Shown: positions 17,718 to 24,132 of the stretch, one piece after another
How positions within the stretch are numbered: the first letter of the stretch is position 1
Layout of the letters: each line of letters opens with the position of its first letter
Assembly: GCF_001005295.1 (NCBI RefSeq)
Contig: NZ_LBMK01000001.1
Location: 679,439 to 718,277 of the forward strand
Direction: 5' to 3'
DNA: 38,839 nucleotides
Source: Streptomyces yangpuensis
GTDB lineage: Bacteria; Actinomycetota; Actinomycetes; Streptomycetales; Streptomycetaceae
Position numbers and translations under genes: made by a program
Notes under the pieces: model-generated
What the model saw: the letters and a program-made list of their open reading frames with translations, nothing else
Told to the model about the DNA's origin: nothing
The model's database searches: none

Positions 17718-17970
17718 TCGACATTCTTAGAAGCCCGCCATTGGACTGGCAAGTTTCCGTTTCGCGCTCACCCGGGGGATTCGGCATGCGGCTTGAAACG
17801 GGCCGTTGATCGTGCATGGTCACGATCAGGTCACCGGCACAACCATGTGATGTGTTTTCAGGAGCGCCCGTGACCAGGGAAGTAGGGGACGGGTAAGGCG
17901 GTAGCGCCGATTCCGTTCCCGTAGGAGAGGGGAATGTCGAATCCAAAACGGACAAATGTCGAAATGTCGA
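17718..17970. repeat. four copies of the octamer AATGTCGA
   Basis: Copies at 17933-17940, 17955-17962 and 17963-17970 on the plus strand (the last two abut) and one inverted at 17718-17725. Possible binding sites of an unknown regulator. Confidence 0.5.
17724..17752 (-). promoter_or_regulatory. candidate vegetative promoter of the CAP gene
   Basis: On the minus strand TTGCCA (17752-17747) and TAAGAA (17729-17724) are 17 bases apart, resembling HrdB-type -35/-10 elements. An inverted copy of the AATGTCGA octamer (17718-17725) overlaps the -10 end. Confidence 0.4.
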
Positions 17971-18015
17971 TGAGGTGGCACGCCCGGGAAGCCGTCCGGC
18001 GCCGAGGTTCCCGTC

Positions 18016-18029
18016 GTGACGCATGTCAC
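18016..18029. promoter_or_regulatory. Crp-like palindromic site
   Basis: GTGACGCATGTCAC fits the Streptomyces Crp pattern GTG-N6-GNCAC (recalled) and sits in a slightly longer palindrome, CGTGAC-GCAT-GTCACG. It is about 200 bp upstream of the gene at 18231. Confidence 0.45.
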
Positions 18030-18122
18030 GCAACCGGGAGCCGGATCGCGGCGTCGGGCGAGGGCCACGGGCCCCGCGTCGACCGCTCGCATCGGCCGCC
18101 GCATTGCCCGCCGCCCTTTCGG

Positions 18123-18143
18123 AGGAATTGCCGAGTAATTCCT
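18123..18143. promoter_or_regulatory. perfect inverted repeat, candidate operator
   Basis: AGGAATT-N7-AATTCCT, 7 bp arms, about 87 bp upstream of the start at 18231. Unusually A/T-rich for this genome, compatible with a dimeric regulator site near the promoter. Confidence 0.4.
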
Positions 18144-18230
18144 TCGAGTGGTCCCGCGGTGGACCCGGCGTGTTCGTGCCTCCAGGTGGTTGCAGGTGCC
18201 GGGCCGTTCCGGCCGCGGTAGGGGTACTGC

Positions 18231-18800
18231 ATGACGCAGAAGAAAGACAAAGCCGGTGAGGGGGCGGGGGAGCGTCCGAAGCAGCGGAGCGCCACGACCG
18301 CCGCGCTCGCGGGAGCGCTGATCGGCGCCCTGGCCGGTCTGACGGGGAGCACGCTCGCCTACTTCGAGGCCAAGGACACGCGCCGCGAGGAGGCCCACGC
18401 CCGCCGTTCGGACATCCGCCGGGCCGCCTACGTCGACCTCGCGGCGGCCACGAACACGTACGTGCAGCAGGCCACCCAGCTCCTGACCGTGAGCCTCGAC
18501 CCCGCCAAGACCCCGCAGGAGAGACAGCGCCGGTTCGAGAACGGATACGCGCCGGCCAACACGGACCTCGCGCGGGCCGTCACCACGGCGCGCCTCGTGG
18601 CACCGCCCGACGGCCGACGGGACCTCGCGGCGATCGACACCCGCTCCACGCGCGTGGGGGAGCTGGCGACGGGCTGGTACGCCAAGGGCCCCGAGGGTGC
18701 CGACGTGGCGAAGGCCGACGCCGAGTTCGCCGAGGCGGTCAAGGCCCAGCTGGCCGCCCTGCAGACGTTCCTGGACCGGGCCGCGGACGAGTCGTTGTAG
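18231..18800 (+). CDS. membrane-anchored protein of unknown function
   Basis: 189 residues. A Lys/Arg/Gly-rich cytoplasmic N-terminus is followed by one membrane segment rich in Gly and Ala (about residues 23-45). The rest is a soluble, highly charged, mostly helical domain (many A, E, R, D and heptad-like spacing) that could form a helical bundle or coiled coil. No named family recognised, though proteins of this plan are common in Streptomyces. The ATG has AGGGG about seven bases upstream. It is monocistronic and lies behind a long regulatory region shared with the CAP gene. Confidence 0.75.
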   Translation: MTQKKDKAGEGAGERPKQRSATTAALAGALIGALAGLTGSTLAYFEAKDTRREEAHARRSDIRRAAYVDLAAATNTYVQQATQLLTVSLDPAKTPQERQRRFENGYAPANTDLARAVTTARLVAPPDGRRDLAAIDTRSTRVGELATGWYAKGPEGADVAKADAEFAEAVKAQLAALQTFLDRAADESL

Positions 18801-18825
18801 TGCGCTGTAGTGCGCTGTAGTGCGG
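18796..18825. repeat. three tandem copies of a 10 bp unit at a stop codon
   Basis: TGTAGTGCGC repeated at 18796, 18806 and 18816 (last copy one mismatch). The first copy supplies the TAG stop of the upstream gene. Confidence 0.85.
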
Positions 18826-18855
18826 GGGCCCCGTCGCGTACGTCGCGTACGGCTC

Positions 18856-19806
18856 TCATGCGGCTTCGGCGTCGGTGGTCGTCGTCCCGGCCGCCGGTGG
18901 GGCGCAGCTCCGGCAGCGGCCGGGGGTGGGGGAGCGGAAGGCGCGTTCGCAGCCGTCGCACGTGCGGAGCGGGTGGACGGTGCGGTCCGGGCCGGCCGGG
19001 TCGGGTGCCCAGGGGTCCGGCAGGCGGGGCGGCAGCAGTTCCCGCAGGCGGTGGGCGAGCAGCGCGGCGGGGGAGTGGATCGGCGTCGTCGGCAGCGAGC
19101 GCGTGAGGGCCGCGGTCACGGCGCTCGGGGTCACCCCGCGCTCCAGCCATTCCGCCGCGGCGGGCGCCAGCCGTACGGTGTCCCGCTCGGACAGCGTCAG
19201 CCGCGGGTCGCGCAGCCGCAGCCGGGCGAGGAGTTCCCGCGCCTCCGACTCGGCCTCGGGGGTGACGGTTTCGGGCTCGCGCTCGGACGCGGACGCGGAC
19301 GCGGGTTCGGGTTCGCGGTTCGGGTCGGGCCGGGGTTCAGGCTCCGGGTCCGAGTCAGGTTCGGGCTCCGGGTCCGGTTCAGGTTCCGGGTCGGGGTCCG
19401 GCTGGGGTGTCGGCTTCGGCTCGGGTCGTCGGGGTGGGTCCCGCCGTTCGCGGCTCGCCCCGGCCATCGCGGGCGGATTGTTGTACGAGATCGTGCAGGT
19501 CACGACGCGTCCTGTCGGCAGCCGCTCCTGGAAGCGGGCCAGGTAGCCATACCGCTCCAGCTCGCGCAGGGCGGTGGCGATGCGGACCTCGCCCTCCGGG
19601 AAGCGTTCGGCGAGGGCCTTGATGGTCACCTTGGAGCCGGTCGGGAGCGACTGGATGTGCGTGGCCAGGCCGATCGCCGCCAGGCTCAGCCGGCGGTGCT
19701 GGGCGAGATGGTTGCCGATCTTGACGTAGCCGCGACGGTGGTCGTGGTTGACGTGCCGGATGCCCGACGGGACGCGCGAGGGCGCGCTAAGCTGCTGGTC
19801 AGCCAT
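18856..19806 (-). CDS. winged-helix DNA-binding protein with PEP-rich linker
   Basis: 316 residues. Residues 25-105 form a predicted winged helix-turn-helix of the kind found in replication-initiator-like or DnaD-like Streptomyces proteins (LSLAAIGLATHIQSL, then VRIATALRELERYGYLAR as the recognition region, then a beta wing). A low-complexity linker at about 129-168 is almost wholly Pro, Glu and Asp. A helical domain follows, and the C-terminus has CDGC...CRSC, a likely zinc ribbon. It probably binds DNA; target and role unknown. No strong ribosome-binding site precedes the ATG at 19806. Palindromes at 19915-19928 and 19938-19950 lie upstream. Confidence 0.75.
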   Translation of the reverse strand: MADQQLSAPSRVPSGIRHVNHDHRRGYVKIGNHLAQHRRLSLAAIGLATHIQSLPTGSKVTIKALAERFPEGEVRIATALRELERYGYLARFQERLPTGRVVTCTISYNNPPAMAGASRERRDPPRRPEPKPTPQPDPDPEPEPDPEPEPDSDPEPEPRPDPNREPEPASASASEREPETVTPEAESEARELLARLRLRDPRLTLSERDTVRLAPAAAEWLERGVTPSAVTAALTRSLPTTPIHSPAALLAHRLRELLPPRLPDPWAPDPAGPDRTVHPLRTCDGCERAFRSPTPGRCRSCAPPAAGTTTTDAEAA

Positions 19807-19937
19807 GGGGAAGGTGTCGCTTCCGCTGTGGTCAGGCCCTCGCCCGGGATTGCCGTCCCGGCCGGGGGCCGAATGCGTTTATGGGGTTGTCGGGAGTCAG
19901 AGTGCCCGGCGAATTGGCGTATGCGCCAGCCCGGTTG

Positions 19938-19950
19938 GGGTGATTCACCC
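19938..19950. promoter_or_regulatory. palindrome GGGTGA-T-TCACCC
   Basis: Perfect 6 bp arms about 130 bp upstream of the winged-helix gene. A second small inverted repeat, TGGCG-TATG-CGCCA, is at 19915-19928. Candidate operators, no regulator identified. Confidence 0.3.
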
Positions 19951-20009
19951 GACCGAGTGAGAGGGGGAAGGGGGAGGTGTGGAAGGTCATTTCCCCCGGT
20001 TATTTGTCT

Positions 20010-20492
20010 TTAGGCGTCGTGCGGGACCGGATATTGATCCACCGGGTCGCGGAAACCTCGATCCGGTGAAATCGGACTCGCCACATCAATTTCTGCCCAC
20101 ACCGTCTTCAGTGGCGCCGGACCGAGATCCGTCCCCCATCGCGAGGCGAGCGCGGACACCAGCACCAGCCCCCGCCCCGACTCCGCCTCGGGGTCCGGCA
20201 CCTGGCAGGCGGCGGGCGGCGCGAACTCCCGTCGCGTGTCGGACACTTCGATACGGAGCGTAGGGCCCGGCGTAAGGCGCAGCACGAGCCGGAAGTCCCG
20301 CCCGCGCACCCTGCCGTGGGTCACGGCGTTCGCGGCGAGTTCGGCGACGACCTGTGCCGCCTCCTCGAACGGAAGCTTTCGATCCACGAGTTGGGCCACC
20401 GTGAGCGCGCGTGCGGCGCGGGCTCCGCGCGGCGTGGAGGGGAGCGTGGCGACGAGGGAGGTTTCCTGATTCACGTGACTCAGCGTGGCCAT
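20010..20492 (-). CDS. HATPase_c domain protein (anti-sigma-factor-like)
   Basis: 160 residues forming a single GHKL ATP-binding domain: N-box ELAANAVTHG at 51-60, G1-like DTRREF at 85-90 and G2 SGRGLVLV at 105-112. These small proteins resemble RsbW/SpoIIAB anti-sigma factors; they usually lack kinase dimerisation domains. In Streptomyces they sit beside WhiJ-like HTH and DUF397 genes, and this gene diverges from exactly that pair (92 bp between starts). The module is related to the abaA/whiJ loci that influence development and antibiotic production (recalled). Partner protein unknown. Confidence 0.88.
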   Translation of the reverse strand: MATLSHVNQETSLVATLPSTPRGARAARALTVAQLVDRKLPFEEAAQVVAELAANAVTHGRVRGRDFRLVLRLTPGPTLRIEVSDTRREFAPPAACQVPDPEAESGRGLVLVSALASRWGTDLGPAPLKTVWAEIDVASPISPDRGFRDPVDQYPVPHDA

Positions 20493-20584
20493 CCGTGCGT
20501 ACCCTGAACAGAGTTGAGGGCGCTGTGTACGACGGTTGTCCAGAGCGGTCCCGTGGTGTCCTTGCGGTCCAAGGGGAGGCGGAT

Positions 20585-21436
20585 GTGAGCACGATGGACG
20601 GTGCCGACGAATCGAGCTGGGAACTCGATCCGGAGGACGAATCCGGGGCGGTCATCGCCACGGTGGGACGCCAGCTGAAGATGTGGCGTGAGGCGGCGGG
20701 CTTTGACCGAACCAAATTCGGTGAACGGATGGGATACGGGGCGAACCTGATCTACAAGATCGAGCGTGGGGCCCGTATTCCGCGCCCGGAGTTCCTGGAC
20801 AAGGCGGACGAGGTCCTCGGGGCGGGCGGGAAAATCGCAGCGATGAAGGCGGACATCGAAAGGGCCCGCTACCCCAAGAAGGTCCGTGATCTGGCCAAGT
20901 TGGAATCCGAAGCGGTTGAGCTGGGCGCCTACGGGAACCACAACCTGCACGGGCTGCTCCAGACCGAGGAGTACGCGCGGGCGCTGTACGAGATGCGGAG
21001 GCCCGCCTACTCACCGGACGAGGTGGAGCGGTACGTCTCGGCTCGTATGGCGCGGCAGGGGGTTTTCCACCGACTGCCATCACCTGCACTGACCTTCGTA
21101 CTGGAGCAGGTCACGCTGGAGCGGACGATCGGTGGACGGGGCGTACTGCGCAGGCAGTTGGAGCGTCTGCTCGACATCGGTCAACTGCGCAACGTCGAGA
21201 TCCAGGTGATGCCGACTGACTCTGAGGACCATGCGGGCATGGGAGGCCACCTTCAGGTGGTCAAACTGAGGGATGGCACGGCGGTCGGGTATGTCGAGGC
21301 GCAGCTGCCAGGCCGCTTGATCACCAACGTCACTGACATCCAGCTGCTCGAACTCCGTTATGGGATCATCCGTTCACAGGCTTTCAGCCCACGGGAGTCG
21401 AGAGCCTTCATCGAGAAAGCGCTGGGAGAGACATGA
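20585..21436 (+). CDS. WhiJ-like XRE-family regulator (HTH + DUF5753)
   Basis: 283 residues from the GTG at 20585, chosen for the strong GGGGAGG five bases upstream. Residues about 24-80 form an XRE/Cro-type helix-turn-helix (GRQLKMWREAAGF, then ERMGYGANLIYKIERG). The remainder is DUF5753, the usual partner domain, with the LHGLLQTEEYARAL block near residues 121-134. WhiJ paralogues are thought to bind DNA and be influenced by their DUF397 partner. Codon use looks less biased than in flanking genes, as often for these fast-turnover loci. The downstream DUF397 gene overlaps by ATGA, so both are co-translated. Confidence 0.92.
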   Translation: MSTMDGADESSWELDPEDESGAVIATVGRQLKMWREAAGFDRTKFGERMGYGANLIYKIERGARIPRPEFLDKADEVLGAGGKIAAMKADIERARYPKKVRDLAKLESEAVELGAYGNHNLHGLLQTEEYARALYEMRRPAYSPDEVERYVSARMARQGVFHRLPSPALTFVLEQVTLERTIGGRGVLRRQLERLLDIGQLRNVEIQVMPTDSEDHAGMGGHLQVVKLRDGTAVGYVEAQLPGRLITNVTDIQLLELRYGIIRSQAFSPRESRAFIEKALGET

Positions 21437-21693
21437 GCATCAAGCCCTCGGTCGGCGGCCTCTCCGCACTGGAGTGGGCCAAGAGTAGCTACAGCGCCAG
21501 CGACAGCAACGAGTGCGTCGAGGTCGCGTGGGTCAAGAGCAGCTACAGCACGGCCGACGGCCCTGACTGCGTCGAGGTCGCCCGCACCCCCGGCACGGTC
21601 CTCGTCCGGGATTCCAAGCGGCCCGAGGGCGCACGCCTCGCCGTCACCCCCGACGCCTGGAGCGGTTTCGTGGCGCACGCCGCCATCGTGTGA
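21433..21693 (+). CDS. DUF397 protein with duplicated N-terminal motif
   Basis: 86 residues, the small partner protein of WhiJ-like regulators. Typical DUF397 has one W-x-K-S-S-Y-S-x(n)-C-V-E-V-A motif followed by V-x-V-R-D-S-K. Here the first motif occurs twice in direct succession: WAKSSYSASDSNECVEVA and WVKSSYSTADGPDCVEVA (residues 15-32 and 33-50), then VLVRDSKRPEG. The ATG overlaps the regulator stop by ATGA, and its own stop overlaps the next gene's GTG by GTGA, so it is in the middle of a tightly coupled operon. Confidence 0.92.
   Translation: MSIKPSVGGLSALEWAKSSYSASDSNECVEVAWVKSSYSTADGPDCVEVARTPGTVLVRDSKRPEGARLAVTPDAWSGFVAHAAIV
21475..21582 (+). repeat. 54 bp tandem duplication inside the DUF397 gene
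   Basis: Two in-frame 54 bp units, 21475-21528 and 21529-21582, encode the two copies of the 18-residue motif. They differ at many positions, so the duplication is not very recent. Confidence 0.85.
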
Positions 21694-22474
21694 GCCGCCG
21701 GGACACAGCCGTCGAGACCGTACTCCGGAAGCGGTGGCCGGACCCGGCCTGCTGGGACGCTGTGGTCGACGCCGTGTGCTCCGAGGAATCGAGCTACGAC
21801 GCCGACCAGGTGCTGATCCAGGCAGGCACGGCCATCGCCCGGCACGCCGACCGGATCGCCGTGGACCTCCGCCGACAGCAGGGGGCCTTCGGGACCGCAG
21901 TCGGCCACGGTGTGACGGTGCGCGCCCTCGCCCTCGCGGGAACGGGTGACCTGCGGGCCCTACCGGTCCTGCACTCCCTCGCCGAGCACGGCGGGCTGCC
22001 GTACATCCGCCCGGAAGCCCGGGTCATGGCCGCCCTGCCCCCGGCCGAGCTGGCCGCGGTCATTGCGGACCAGGCTGCGGCACGACGGCGACCGCTACCA
22101 CGGGAACACCACCGCCCTCGAAGTCCTCGCGCTCTGCGGTGCCGACGCCGCACTCGCCGTGGACGACGTGGCCATGCGCCTGGACACGCAGTACGCCTAC
22201 GACGCGATGCGCGTGCTCGGTCGGATCGGCCCGCCGGCCGCCGCCACGGCGGACCGGCTGGCCGCGTACGCCACCGGTCGGGGCCGCGGGGCCCGCGGCT
22301 CCTACCCGCGCCGCGCGGCCTGGGCGCACTGGAAGGTCACCGGGGACCCCGCCCTCGCCCTCGACGTGTGCGGGGCGGCCGTGCGGTCCGGGACCGCCAG
22401 CCACGGCCTGCCCTTCCTGGCCGACCTCGGCCCGCTGGCCGCCGTACACACAACGCCCGTGCGCCGCCTGATGG

Positions 22475-22479
22475 ATTCG
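22475..22479. repeat. left copy of 5 bp target-site duplication
   Basis: ATTCG directly abuts the left terminal inverted repeat; the matching copy is at 23167-23171. Confidence 0.7.
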
Positions 22480-23166
22480 TGACCGCTCGCATCCAATCGA
22501 GGTGTCTACTCAGCGAACCCAGCCGCTTCGCATTTCGTCTCAGCGAAGCTAGTCGTGTGGATGTTCAGGCTGGGGGTGCTGGGTGGCTGCCTCTTCCAGC
22601 GACCTTGGCCAGACATACCCGTATGCTTCGGCGCCCTCTCGATCGCCGGCACAGACCACCGCGCCGTTCAGGGGGTGCGGGCGCCGGAGGGCGCCAAGGA
22701 TGCGCTCGCTCTGCACCTCGGGGCTTTCTTCGGTCACCGCGAACCCGATTCTCAGCTGGATGGACGGATCGGCGTTCACGCGCGGGACCCACAGGGAGAC
22801 AAGGACCTGTCCGGGGTCCGAGTCCCACACGGAGACCCAGAACGTGTCACTGTTCCACGCGGCCAGGGGATTCGGCACGGCGAGCAGCTGCTGACCCACC
22901 AGGTCGGCGACATCCCACGCCGGCGAAGGCCGCTCCGCCAGAGCCACAGTGTTCCCCTCATCCAAACTTATGCGCCCCAGCACGGAGCGGACACGACCCA
23001 TTGTCGCGGACGTGATCGCCCGCATCCTACCGGCGCGGCGGCTGGTGCTCACGGGCGAGTGTCAGGCACGTCAAACCTCAATGGCAGATGATCCACAGCC
23101 GTCTCACTCCATCCAGTCCGCGCAGGTCGACGCGATCCGGTCGACCAACTTCGGTGCGACAGGTCA
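22480..23166. mobile_element. non-autonomous cargo-bearing insertion element
   Basis: 687 bp. Left end TGACCGCTCGCATCCAA (22480-22496) and the reverse complement of the right end TGACCTGTCGCACCGAA (23150-23166) match at 13 of 17 positions. ATTCG flanks both sides directly. Excising the element plus one ATTCG joins two halves of a HEAT-repeat gene exactly in frame. The only gene inside is a leftward ORF of 132 residues or more with no recognisable transposase features. Composition looks poorer in G/C than the surroundings. A 9 bp direct repeat, CTCAGCGAA, occurs at 22509-22517 and 22539-22547 inside the left end. The transposase presumably acts in trans; family not identified. Confidence 0.75.
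22549..22947 (-). CDS. cargo gene of the insertion element, unknown function
   Basis: 132 residues from the GTG at 22947, chosen because GAGGGG lies six bases upstream. The frame stays open to an ATG at 23052 (167 residues), so a longer product is possible. The protein has no signal peptide or membrane segment. It looks like a compact alpha/beta domain with regular hydrophobic strands (TFWVSVWDSDPGQVLVSLWV) and ends in a His/Pro-rich tail. No DDE motif, HTH or other transposase feature is visible, and no family is recognised. It lies entirely within the element on the strand opposite the interrupted operon. Confidence 0.65.
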   Translation of the reverse strand: MALAERPSPAWDVADLVGQQLLAVPNPLAAWNSDTFWVSVWDSDPGQVLVSLWVPRVNADPSIQLRIGFAVTEESPEVQSERILGALRRPHPLNGAVVCAGDREGAEAYGYVWPRSLEEAATQHPQPEHPHD

Positions 23167-23171
23167 ATTCG
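23167..23171. repeat. right copy of 5 bp target-site duplication
   Basis: ATTCG, directly after the right terminal inverted repeat. Coding of the HEAT fragment resumes in frame at 23172. Confidence 0.7.
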
Positions 23172-23485
23172 GCCGGAGCGTGGACCAGGACGTACGCCGC
23201 GCACGCGTACTGGCGGATCACCGGCGACCCGGAGCCGGCCGTGCCGGTGCTGCTGGCCGAGGTGGACCCGGCCTGGGACGGCGGTCCGGCCCTACCGGTA
23301 CGGGAGGCCGTCCGGATCCTCGGGGAGATCGGTGCCCCGGCCGTTTCGGCGGCGCCCCTGCTGCGCAGGATCCTCGCGCAGGCGGAACGGCTCAGCCGGC
23401 CCTGGGACGGCGTACGGATCCTCGCCGATCAGGCCTACGTCCGTACGCTCACCGAAGCGCTGGAAGGGATCGACGGGTGGGGGAA

Positions 23486-23986
23486 GTGAAGTTCGCGGTG
23501 CGCCGCGCGGGCCCGGGCGACGGAGACGTCCTCGGCGGGATCCACGCCGCCGCCTGGGAGGCGGCGTACGCGCCGTTCTTCGACCCGGAGTTCGCCGCGG
23601 ACGGGATCGCGAGCAGGCGCACCCGCTGGCACGCACGGATCGCGGCGCAGGACTCCACGATCCTGCTGGCCGAACGGGACGGCCAGCCGGTGGCCATGTC
23701 GGCCTTCCGCCCGTCCTCGGCCACACCCGGCCTCGCCGAGATCCTCTCCTTCTACAGCCACCCCGACAGCTGGGGAACGGGCGCCGCCGCGGCCCTGATG
23801 ACCGGCACGCTGGAGCACCTGCGCGCCGACGGCGTCACCCGCGCCCACCTGTGGACCCTGCGCGACACCCTGCAGTCCCGGCGCTTCTACATCAAGTGCG
23901 GTTTCGCGGAGACCGGCGCCACCCGCACCTACGACTTCGGTGACGGCAACCCCCTCACCCAGGTCGAGTTCGAACGGGGGTGCTGA
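23486..23986 (+). CDS. GNAT family N-acetyltransferase
   Basis: 166 residues from the GTG at 23486, whose GTGA overlaps the stop of the HEAT gene, matching the coupling seen across this operon; a GTG three codons earlier at 23477 with GGAAGGGA upstream is an alternative. The GNAT fold is visible: VRRAGPGDGD at the start, AEILSFYSHPDSWGTGAAAALM as strand 4 plus the acetyl-CoA pyrophosphate loop (WGTGAA), and HLWTLRDTLQSRRFYIKCGF near the end, the usual N-x(n)-FYxxxGF type ending. Substrate unknown. It is the last gene of the WhiJ-like operon, so insertions upstream may reduce its expression. Confidence 0.88.
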   Translation: MKFAVRRAGPGDGDVLGGIHAAAWEAAYAPFFDPEFAADGIASRRTRWHARIAAQDSTILLAERDGQPVAMSAFRPSSATPGLAEILSFYSHPDSWGTGAAAALMTGTLEHLRADGVTRAHLWTLRDTLQSRRFYIKCGFAETGATRTYDFGDGNPLTQVEFERGC

Positions 23987-24132
23987 GGGCGGCGCGCCGA
24001 ACTCCGGCGGAATCCAACTGCCGTTCGCCCGGCGTACCCGCCGACGTCACATCCGGCTCCCTCTCCGGTCCTCCGGGGGCGCTGTTCTTGTGAGCGCTCC
24101 ACACCCGCGAACGAAGCAGAGGTCGTCACCCC

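Larger units (their letters stand above)
17656..18230. other. 575 bp divergent regulatory region
   Basis: No convincing gene. It separates the CAP gene (leftward) from a membrane protein gene (rightward). It contains a candidate promoter (17724-17752), four copies of AATGTCGA, a Crp-like palindrome (18016-18029) and a perfect inverted repeat AGGAATT-N7-AATTCCT (18123-18143). Composition is less G/C-rich than the genes. Confidence 0.6.
21690..23489 (+). pseudogene. HEAT-repeat protein gene, frameshifted and split by a mobile element
   Basis: The gene starts at the GTG at 21690 overlapping the DUF397 stop (GTGA). The first frame runs through VIADQ at 22071-22073; one extra base near 22074 then moves coding to the next frame, LRHDGDRYHGNTTALEVLAL onward, ending ...VRRLMDS at 22479. 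The remaining part, AGAWTRTYAAHAYWRITGDP onward, resumes at 23172 after a 692 bp interruption and ends at 23489. The restored protein of about 370 residues has Ala-rich alpha-helical repeats with WKVTGDP and WRITGDP signatures, as in HEAT/PBS-lyase-like proteins of this type of locus. Both lesions make the present gene non-functional unless bypassed. The next gene overlaps its stop by GTGA. Confidence 0.8.

Noticed and set aside
22948..23052. N-terminal extension of the element's cargo protein to an ATG at 23052.
   Set aside because: Basic, low-information sequence without a ribosome-binding site, whereas the GTG at 22947 has a good one; kept only as an alternative.
24023..24033. PhoP box upstream of phospholipase C.
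   Set aside because: One 11-base unit is good, but the adjoining units match poorly, so a complete box is not supported.
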